Source: SIG607 sp045605385
Lineage (GTDB): Bacteria; Bacillota; Clostridia; Oscillospirales; Acutalibacteraceae
Direction: 5' to 3'
Length of the DNA stretch: 64,000 nucleotides
NCBI GenBank assembly: GCA_045605385.1
Contig: JAZUPW010000012.1
Coordinates: 1-64,000 of the forward strand
A program made the position numbers and the translations under genes. The notes under the pieces were generated by a model. It did no database searches, was not told the DNA's origin, and saw only the letters and a list, made by a program, of their open reading frames with translations. The first letter of the stretch is position 1; each line of letters starts with the position of its first letter. Below are positions 58,095-64,000 of the stretch, piece by piece.

Positions 58095-60095
58095 ATGATT
58101 AAAAATGATGAATTATATACAGTTGTTCCTATTTCTATGGATCTTGATTGGCCAACCAAAGAAAGCGTTATTGGAGAAATTTTAGAACGTTATGAAAATT
58201 TCGGCTTAAAAAGATTTGCTTTAACTTGCCCTTCGGGAGGATTCAGAAGCATTGGATATCCTTCTAAAGAACGTTATCTTGCGTTTGCCGAATTGTTTAA
58301 AGAAATTAAAAATGAATTAAGTGTTTATAAAGAAATTGAACTTTCCTGGTGGGTAACACTTACAATTAAAAACGGCGGCGATTTTACCCGTATTATTAAA
58401 TATAACGGTGAAGAACATCAGTTTGCATCCTGTCCGTTAGACCCTGCTTTTATTAAGCGCTTTTCTGAAGATATTGCAATGTTTGCGGCTATTGCAAAAC
58501 CTGCGTTTATTGTTACTGAAGACGATTATTCTATTCTTGCTTCAGACGATTGCTTTTGTAAGCATCATTTAGAAGAATTTTCACGCCGTATGGGAAAAAC
58601 TTATACTCGCGAAGAAATTAAAGAAAATCTACACGCAAGAGATGAAGCAGGTATTGCTTTTACTAAAAAGTGGCGAGAGTTAAGGCGCGATTCTTTGGTG
58701 AACCTTGCAAAAGCAATAAGAACCGAACTTGATAAAGAAAGCCCCGAAATACCTATAGGATATATGCAATCGGGTTATGCTTTGGCCGACGGCGACGTTA
58801 CCGAGCCTATTGCACGTGCTTTTTCGGGGGATAAACACAGACCGTTTGTGCGTTTTCACGGCACGGGCTACGGTAATTTTGACCCAAGAAAAATACCTTA
58901 TTTAATGTATTCTCCTTTGTTTGAAAAACAGCGTCTTGCGGACGACTTTATTTTCCTTCACGAATCAGACACTTTCCCTCATACAAGATTTTTCCGTTCA
59001 GGCAAACAAATGGGCGCCTTAATGTCTAACATTTTCAGCCTTGGTTATGATGGCTCCATATTTATATGTAATCAACTTCTTGATGATGGCGGCGAAGAAA
59101 AAACCTATGCCAAAATGTACAAAAAAGAGGAAAAACGTTTTACAACCGTAAGTAAAATAGCGAAGCAGTGCGAAATAAGGGGCGTTCAACTTTCTATGGA
59201 TTCCTTTTATAACACACTTGTTCCGTATGACGGCTCTAACTATCCTTATTGGGCATACAGCGTTGGCAGATTTGGGATTCCTGTTTCTACCAAAGAAGAA
59301 CCTGTTGCATTTTGGGATGTTAATAACGGTCGTTACAGCGATGATGAAACTGTAAAGAAATACCTTTCAAAAACTATTTTCTTGGATTGCCTTGCCGCAA
59401 ACGAACTTTGTAAACGCGGATACGGTAAATATTTGGGTGTAAGCGTTGGCGAACCCGTTTTAGATATACATAAAAGACTTCGTTTTGACCTTGGTGCAAG
59501 AGAAGTTATTCGCGAACCGTATTCTGAACTAAGTGAAGGTAAAAATATGCCGTCAACACATATGTATTCTCCCGACGGTATGGGATTTGAACTTGACATT
59601 AAAGTGACAGACGTAGATTGCAAAGTTGTAAGCGAACTTGTTTCTTACGATAAAAAGGTTGTTATTCCCGCTATGACTTATTTTGAAAACGAACTTGGCG
59701 GTAAAGTAATTGTTTTTGGCATGAGCATTACTTCTGCTAATAAATCGCAAGCGCTTTATAACTATCGCAGACAGCGACTAATTCAGCATTTTATTGCTAC
59801 TGCAAGCGATGAATACGTTATTGTTAAAAATGAGCCCGATATCGTTGTTGTTCAGAACGAATCAAAGAATGAAAAAGAAGCGGGCTTTACTGCTATGCTT
59901 ACCTTAACCAACCTTTGCGATGACGATTTAGCAGATATTAGTTTAATTTTGCCGACAAAATACAGAAATAAGAACTATTTGAAAATGAACTTACAGGGCG
60001 AATTTGAGCCGATAGAATTAAAAATAACCGATGACGGTATAACACTTTGCGAAGAATTCTCAGGTCTTGAAACAAAGTATATTTTAATTAAGTAA
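58095..60095 (+). CDS. TIM-barrel-like protein of unknown family (possible glycosidase)
   Basis: A 666-residue cytoplasmic protein without signal peptide. I do not recognise its family. Residues 1-330 look like a TIM barrel: FGLKRFALTCPSGG, ELSWWVTLT, AFIVTEDDYSIL, GYMQSGYALADG and DDFIFLHESDTFP follow barrel strands. TEDDYS and HESDTF offer acidic residues at strand ends, as in retaining glycosidases. The middle resembles a beta-galactosidase trimerisation-like region (GGKVIVFGMSITSANKSQ), and the last part is a small beta-sandwich. The role is probably in sugar breakdown. It has its own promoter inside an inverted repeat. Confidence 0.6.
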   Translation: MIKNDELYTVVPISMDLDWPTKESVIGEILERYENFGLKRFALTCPSGGFRSIGYPSKERYLAFAELFKEIKNELSVYKEIELSWWVTLTIKNGGDFTRIIKYNGEEHQFASCPLDPAFIKRFSEDIAMFAAIAKPAFIVTEDDYSILASDDCFCKHHLEEFSRRMGKTYTREEIKENLHARDEAGIAFTKKWRELRRDSLVNLAKAIRTELDKESPEIPIGYMQSGYALADGDVTEPIARAFSGDKHRPFVRFHGTGYGNFDPRKIPYLMYSPLFEKQRLADDFIFLHESDTFPHTRFFRSGKQMGALMSNIFSLGYDGSIFICNQLLDDGGEEKTYAKMYKKEEKRFTTVSKIAKQCEIRGVQLSMDSFYNTLVPYDGSNYPYWAYSVGRFGIPVSTKEEPVAFWDVNNGRYSDDETVKKYLSKTIFLDCLAANELCKRGYGKYLGVSVGEPVLDIHKRLRFDLGAREVIREPYSELSEGKNMPSTHMYSPDGMGFELDIKVTDVDCKVVSELVSYDKKVVIPAMTYFENELGGKVIVFGMSITSANKSQALYNYRRQRLIQHFIATASDEYVIVKNEPDIVVVQNESKNEKEAGFTAMLTLTNLCDDDLADISLILPTKYRNKNYLKMNLQGEFEPIELKITDDGITLCEEFSGLETKYILIK

Positions 60096-60136
60096 AAAAT
60101 ATAGGCTATGGATCGTACTCTAAAGGAGAGTAATTT

Positions 60137-60172
60137 AAAAAAGCAGAAACAAGTTTTTGTTTCTGCTTTTTG
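60137..60172 (+). terminator. Terminator
   Basis: Hairpin AAAAAGCAGAAAC/GTTTCTGCTTTTT about 45 bases after the preceding gene. Confidence 0.85.
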
Positions 60173-60195
60173 TTGTATTATCTTAAAAGATAAAT

Positions 60196-60270
60196 ATATT
60201 TTGCGATATATTGCTTCGCAACGATAGGTATATTGAAAATCCCAAAAGGGATTTATATCGTTGCGTTGTA
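60196..60270. repeat. Modular GATATA-type hairpin repeat
   Basis: GCGATATA, TTGCTTCGCAA, CGATA, AAATCCCAAAAGGGATTT and ATATCGTTGCG form nested short palindromes between the terminator and the sigma factor gene. No gene is visible in 60096-60365; a short open frame there only follows the terminator and repeat. Confidence 0.55.
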
Positions 60271-60365
60271 TCCTTTATTTTTATACCGTTTTGTGATATG
60301 ATATAAATATAATAAGGACTATTAATAATTTAGTTGTATAAGTAAGTGAAAGGAGAGTGTGTTAT

Positions 60366-60917
60366 ATGGGAAACGGTGAAAGTAGCTACCGCCGATTTCT
60401 TAATAATGAACAAGATGCTTTTGATGAAATTGTTGAACTGTATTTTGATAATCTTGTGTTGTTTCTTAACCGTTACTTAAATGATATTTATGCAGCGGAA
60501 GATATAGCAATAGACTCTTTTGCTTACGTTCTTGCAAACAAGTATAAATATAACTTTAAGGTTAGTTTTAAAACTTATTTGTTTATGATAGGAAAAAGCC
60601 GCGCTTTAAATTACATAAAACATAAAAAGCGCATTAACATAACAAGTTATGAAGAAAACGAAAACACGCTTTGTGACCTTCGTTCGCTGGAAGAAACGGT
60701 TATAGATAAGCAAGAGAAAGAATTGTTATATAAAGCGCTTGAAAATCTGCCCGATTCAATGAAACCTGTGTTGCATCTTGTTTATTTTGAAAATATGACT
60801 TATGCTCAGGCGGCTAAAGTTCTGGGCAAAAAAGAAAAACAGATAGATAATTTGATTTACAGAGCGAAAACAATACTTCGCGAAAAATTAGGAAAGGAAG
60901 GCGAAATGTTGCTTTGA
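60366..60917 (+). CDS. ECF-type RNA polymerase sigma factor
   Basis: A 183-residue sigma-70 family protein with region 2 (YFDNLVLFLNRYLNDIYAAED, then IAIDSFAYVLANKYKYNFKV) and region 4 (LPDSMKPVLHLVYFENMTYA followed by QAAKVLGKKEKQIDNLIYRA). Regions 1 and 3 are missing, as expected for ECF factors. The ATG at 60366 lies 10 bases after AGGAG; a GTG at 60357 is too close to that site. It is co-transcribed with a membrane protein gene (overlapping TTGA) and a serpin gene. The membrane protein may be its anti-sigma factor. Confidence 0.87.
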   Translation: MGNGESSYRRFLNNEQDAFDEIVELYFDNLVLFLNRYLNDIYAAEDIAIDSFAYVLANKYKYNFKVSFKTYLFMIGKSRALNYIKHKKRINITSYEENENTLCDLRSLEETVIDKQEKELLYKALENLPDSMKPVLHLVYFENMTYAQAAKVLGKKEKQIDNLIYRAKTILREKLGKEGEMLL

Positions 60918-61465
60918 AAAGTTTTGAAGAAAGAAAAATGCTTATTTACGAACGAAGCGAAGAAATAAAAAAGAAGCAAAAACTTAAAAGAAACAGCGCG
61001 GTTTCGTTAATTTGTATTAGTGTTGTTTGTATATCAATTGCCGTTATTACGCGTTTTTCAAATAATGTTAATAATGCGCCCGATAAACAGTCGGGACATA
61101 CCGAAGAATCAGTAACACTGGGCAGTCTTACCGCTGATGATACCGATGGTACAGGCGAAAACTACGGATATTGCGGAAATACAATGACAACCGTTACATC
61201 ACTTTTTAATGAAGGTGAAGAATACTCCTTTATGGGCGGTGATTCTATTACTATTACCGATATGCTTTTAAGGCTTGATTACAAAAAAGAAGATATTTGC
61301 CGTTGTGCCGGACACTATTTAATTGAAACAGAGTTTGGAAAATACTATGTGAATTTAAACGAAGCTTATGCAAGAAACTCTCAAGGTCAGGCAACGCTTA
61401 ACAGTGAACAAATAAAAATTATAGGGGATATAATTGAACGCGCAAGAAATAGTAAAGGAGAGTAA
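60914..61465 (+). CDS. Membrane protein, candidate anti-sigma factor
   Basis: A 183-residue protein starting at TTG, which overlaps the sigma factor stop. Residues 1-25 are charged (EERKMLIYERSEEIKKKQKL), 28-47 form a membrane helix (SAVSLICISVVCISIAVI), and the rest is outside the membrane with several Cys (YCGNT, ICRCAGHY). The layout is that of short anti-sigma or sigma-linked sensor proteins, but I recognise no known family and no zinc-binding ZAS motif. Function is inferred from position only. Confidence 0.6.
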   Translation: MKSFEERKMLIYERSEEIKKKQKLKRNSAVSLICISVVCISIAVITRFSNNVNNAPDKQSGHTEESVTLGSLTADDTDGTGENYGYCGNTMTTVTSLFNEGEEYSFMGGDSITITDMLLRLDYKKEDICRCAGHYLIETEFGKYYVNLNEAYARNSQGQATLNSEQIKIIGDIIERARNSKGE

Positions 61466-61470
61466 CCGTT

Positions 61471-62706
61471 ATGAAAAATTTACGCACTATTTTATGTTTT
61501 ATTTTAATTTTTTGCCTTATACTTTGTATTTCAGGTTGCTCGGGTAGCGTTAATTTAAGCAATGATATTGCTAACAGCAAGGTTGAAGGTAAAATACCAA
61601 ACGAAGAATTTATTGCTTCGCAAATGGAAGTTTATACTAAACTTTTTAAATCTATGGCGGAAAATCGTAAAAATAAAAATTTGCTTGTTTCTCCGCTTAG
61701 CATTCAATTAGCGCTTTCTATGGCGGCAAACGGTGCGGACGGCGAAACAAAACTTGAAATGGAAGAACTGCTTGGCGGCGAAATAAACGAATTAAACAAA
61801 TACTTATGCGGTTACGTAAATACTTTGCCGCAAGGCGAAAAATATAAAACAGATATTGCAAATTCGGTTTGGATAAAAAACGGACTGAAAGTTGAAAAAG
61901 ATTTTTTACAGAAAAGTAAAGATTATTATTCAGCCGAAGTTTATGCTTGTGATTTTAGTGGTAATACCGTTAAAGATATTAATAAATGGGTTAAAAAACA
62001 TACCGACGGTATGATTGAAAAAATAGTTGAGAATATAAATGCGCAAACCGTTATGATGCTTATAAACAGTGTTCTGTTTGAGGCTGAATGGGATAGTATT
62101 TATTATGCAGAAAATGTAGACACCGCAACTTTTAAAACCTATGAAGGAAACGAAAAACAGGTTGATATGATGTTTTCAACCGAAAGTAATTTTATAAAAA
62201 GCGAAACTGCAAAGGGCTTTATAAAGAATTATAAGGATGCAAAATACGGTTTTGCGGCAATACTTCCGAATGAAGGGATTGACATTTACGAATACGTTGA
62301 TTCTCTGGATGCAAATGCTATTAGCGAGATACTTAATTACAGCGAAAACGGCATAGTACAAGCGGGTTTGCCTAAGTTTTCGTTTGAGTATTCATTAACT
62401 ATGAATGACGTGCTGAAAAATCTTGGAATGCCACTAGCGTTTGATATTGACAAAGCGGATTTTGGCAAAATGGCAACAAGCGAACAGGGGAATATTTATA
62501 TTGGTGAAGTGCTTCACAAAACCAATATAATTGTAGACACAAAAGGTACAAAGGCCGCTGCGGTAACAAAGGTTAATATGGATTGCGGCAGTTCTTACGT
62601 AGAGCCAAAAACGGTAATACTTGACCGTCCGTTTGTCTTTATGATAATTGATAATTCAACTAAATTACCGATTTTTATGGGAATAGTAACAGATATCTCT
62701 AAATAA
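61471..62706 (+). CDS. Serpin, predicted lipoprotein protease inhibitor
   Basis: A 411-residue serpin. A lipoprotein signal ends in LCISGC (lipidated Cys23). The serpin body is complete: NLLVSPLSIQLALSMAANGA, VMMLINSVLFEAEWDS, and the hinge VDTKGTKAAAVTKV followed by the reactive loop and RPFVFMIIDN. A flexible small-residue hinge suggests a true inhibitory serpin. The loop between hinge and RPF contains NMDCGSSYVEPKT; the P1 residue cannot be fixed by eye. Bacterial serpins in Clostridia often protect surface enzymes or resist host proteases. The third gene of an ECF sigma operon, 5 bases after the membrane protein. Confidence 0.9.
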   Translation: MKNLRTILCFILIFCLILCISGCSGSVNLSNDIANSKVEGKIPNEEFIASQMEVYTKLFKSMAENRKNKNLLVSPLSIQLALSMAANGADGETKLEMEELLGGEINELNKYLCGYVNTLPQGEKYKTDIANSVWIKNGLKVEKDFLQKSKDYYSAEVYACDFSGNTVKDINKWVKKHTDGMIEKIVENINAQTVMMLINSVLFEAEWDSIYYAENVDTATFKTYEGNEKQVDMMFSTESNFIKSETAKGFIKNYKDAKYGFAAILPNEGIDIYEYVDSLDANAISEILNYSENGIVQAGLPKFSFEYSLTMNDVLKNLGMPLAFDIDKADFGKMATSEQGNIYIGEVLHKTNIIVDTKGTKAAAVTKVNMDCGSSYVEPKTVILDRPFVFMIIDNSTKLPIFMGIVTDISK

Positions 62707-62707
62707 T

Positions 62708-62746
62708 AAAAGCCGCCGAGAAGTTAAACGCTTCACGGCGGCTTTT
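62708..62746. terminator. Bidirectional terminator
   Basis: Hairpin AAAAGCCGCCG/CGGCGGCTTTT between the serpin gene and the leftward symporter gene. Confidence 0.88.
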
Positions 62747-62752
62747 AATGTT

Positions 62753-64000
62753 CTATTTTTTCTTTTTAAATATAAAACTTCTAAATAGTATTAAGTTCAT
62801 CACAATAAAGAAAATTAAAAGTATTACAAAAGTGAATATTGGCTTTCTCGGCGCCAACGTTGCAAGAAGCATTAATGGGAAACCAAAGACAATAGCGGGT
62901 AAGTTCTGGTATACCATATTATCGGAAGCGGGAGATTTGAAATCACCGTCTATTTCACGAAGCAGAATAATACCTGTACTTGCCGTACCTGTAAGCATTC
63001 CGTACATCATTAAAAACTGCTCTTGCACGTAGTTCGGGAAAAGTTTTTTTGCAATAAAGTAGTTGTAGAAGTGAGTAATAAAAGCGCCCACTACACCCAA
63101 AATAAGAATTATTCCCCAGTAATTCTGTAGCATATCAAGTCTTATAGCGGCTATGCCTGCAACAACCATAATATCAAAAAAGAAGTTACTTGCTCTTGTT
63201 AAAAGGAAGTTATTTGTGTATTCTTTCTTTATGATTTTTTTCTTTTTAAGAACGTTCATAAACAGTTTAATAAGAGTAGCCGAAATAACACCCAAAAGGA
63301 AGTTAAAACCGTAAATAACCGATTTCATACCTGGGAACGCTTTTGATAATAACCACATAAGAAGAAAAGTGATCATATATGAAACGGCAATAATAGCAAC
63401 CTGAACAGTGAACTTATCAATACTTTCCTGCATTGGTATTTCATTTGGCGATTCTATTTCTTCGGCATTGAGTTTGTCTTTTGTGTTGCTTAAAACTATT
63501 TTACCTTTTTTCTTCATAATGTTTAGGTGTATAACACCGCCTATTGCCGCGCTTAAAAAACCGAGCGCCGCTATGGTAAGACCGAAACTTTTACCACCGA
63601 CAAAACCGAAATCGGCTTCGTAAATATTGCCGTAGTTCATAGCCTGACCTGTGCCCTGACCGTATCCAAAGGGGAGAAGTACGCCTGCGGCTGAGAAAAA
63701 ATCTTTAATAACAAGCGAAGCAATAATAGTTATACCAAAACCTACAACCGCCTGTAAAAGATAGGTTGAAACGGTTGTAACACCGGTATTGAAAATTTCA
63801 ATGCTTCTTTGCTTTGTAAGTTTGTTGTTAGAAGTTTTTAAAGTAGAAGCAATAAAACCTAATGCTAAAGTGTGATATGTAATTGTTTCAAGTACCGAAT
63901 AACCCTTGCCGCTGAATATGGCTGTGTTAAAAAATAATTCACCTGTTATTGCCTTATAAACAACCGCAATAATAAGTAAAATTCCACCGCCTAAAACAGA
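62753..64000 (-). CDS. Sodium/glutamate symporter GltS family (5' partial)
   Basis: C-terminal part, at least 415 codons, of a GltS-type Na+/glutamate symporter; the frame stays open to the right edge of the window, so the start is not included. GYGQGTGQAMNYGNIYEADF and the hydrophobic helices after it are typical; the second half has VVAGIAAIRLDMLQNYWGII and GMLTGTASTGIILLREID. An internal Met at 63640 is not the start. A charged stretch of about 35 residues (KDKLNAEEIESPNE) separates two helix groups. It probably imports glutamate or a related acid. Confidence 0.83.
   Translation of the reverse strand, partial: SVLGGGILLIIAVVYKAITGELFFNTAIFSGKGYSVLETITYHTLALGFIASTLKTSNNKLTKQRSIEIFNTGVTTVSTYLLQAVVGFGITIIASLVIKDFFSAAGVLLPFGYGQGTGQAMNYGNIYEADFGFVGGKSFGLTIAALGFLSAAIGGVIHLNIMKKKGKIVLSNTKDKLNAEEIESPNEIPMQESIDKFTVQVAIIAVSYMITFLLMWLLSKAFPGMKSVIYGFNFLLGVISATLIKLFMNVLKKKKIIKKEYTNNFLLTRASNFFFDIMVVAGIAAIRLDMLQNYWGIILILGVVGAFITHFYNYFIAKKLFPNYVQEQFLMMYGMLTGTASTGIILLREIDGDFKSPASDNMVYQNLPAIVFGFPLMLLATLAPRKPIFTFVILLIFFIVMNLILFRSFIFKKKK

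Noticed and set aside
60114..60233. A short open frame beginning MDRTLKESNLKKQKQVFV between the 666-residue gene and the sigma factor
   Set aside because: It runs through a terminator hairpin and a repeat, and its codons simply follow these; such frames recur as artefacts of repeated terminators.
1..64000. CRISPR arrays, rRNA genes, prophage or insertion-sequence transposases
   Set aside because: No regularly spaced identical repeats, no rRNA signatures and no transposase or integrase genes were seen on either strand.

Overview
The window looks like chromosomal DNA of an anaerobic, spore-forming member of the Clostridia, probably gut-associated. It is AT-rich, uses strong AGGAGG-type ribosome sites, and carries a T-box leader, a trimeric [FeFe] hydrogenase, two glycyl radical enzymes, a dockerin and two sporulation genes (spoVM and a sipL-like SPOCS/LysM gene). 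No species can be named from sequence alone.

Layout. 1-10.6 kb: a sugar or sugar-acid locus with an FAD oxidase, an Fe-S protein and a fused EtfBA, interleaved with a GH30 glycosidase, a class II aldolase, a PfkB kinase, an IolB-like isomerase, an aldose epimerase, a DUF4867 protein and an FGGY kinase. 10.6-15.4 kb: MATE exporter, AraC regulator with a nitroreductase, AEC permease, and a PocR-type AraC regulator. 15.5-25.6 kb: FAD oxidoreductase, two equal-length GH123-like DUF4091 proteins and two glycyl radical enzymes, plus an AraC regulator. A 12-codon remnant of a radical-SAM activase lies directly behind the first radical enzyme. 25.6-29.6 kb: leftward GH106-like and GH28 glycosidases without signal peptides. 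29.8-34.4 kb: a 1502-residue secreted SGNH esterase. 34.4-37.3 kb: MBL-fold hydrolase and a sodium:solute symporter behind a T-box leader whose specifier looks like tyrosine. 37.3-37.9 kb: modular hairpin repeats, tRNA-Trp and tRNA-Met. 38-46.3 kb: a ten-gene bifurcating hydrogenase operon with a second H-cluster-type protein and DRTGG, HATPase and PHP accessory genes. 46.6-52.2 kb: a free-standing secreted dockerin and a 1749-residue secreted phosphoesterase. 52.3-52.8 kb: a DUF559 nuclease gene enclosed by inverted repeats. 52.8-54 kb: two-gene chromate-type transporter. 54-56 kb: a 40-residue protein, a candidate structured small RNA and a COG2509-type FAD dehydrogenase with an attenuator-like leader. 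56.1-58 kb: a small membrane protein, spoVM and sipL. 58.1-60.1 kb: an unassigned TIM-barrel-like protein. 60.4-62.7 kb: ECF sigma factor, membrane protein and lipoprotein serpin. 62.8-64 kb: partial GltS-type symporter.

How it fits together. The large secreted proteins probably act on acetylated or phosphorylated glycans outside the cell. The glycosidases lacking signal peptides (GH30, GH28, GH106-like, DUF4091) would finish imported oligosaccharides inside. Kinases and aldolases then feed glycolysis, the EtfBA/FAD/Fe-S set handles an oxidation, and the hydrogenase disposes of electrons as H2. The least explained parts are the activase-less radical-enzyme/DUF4091 cluster, the DUF559 inverted-repeat element, two promoters lying inside inverted repeats that cover the ribosome site, and a shared promoter architecture in front of the two large secreted-protein loci.
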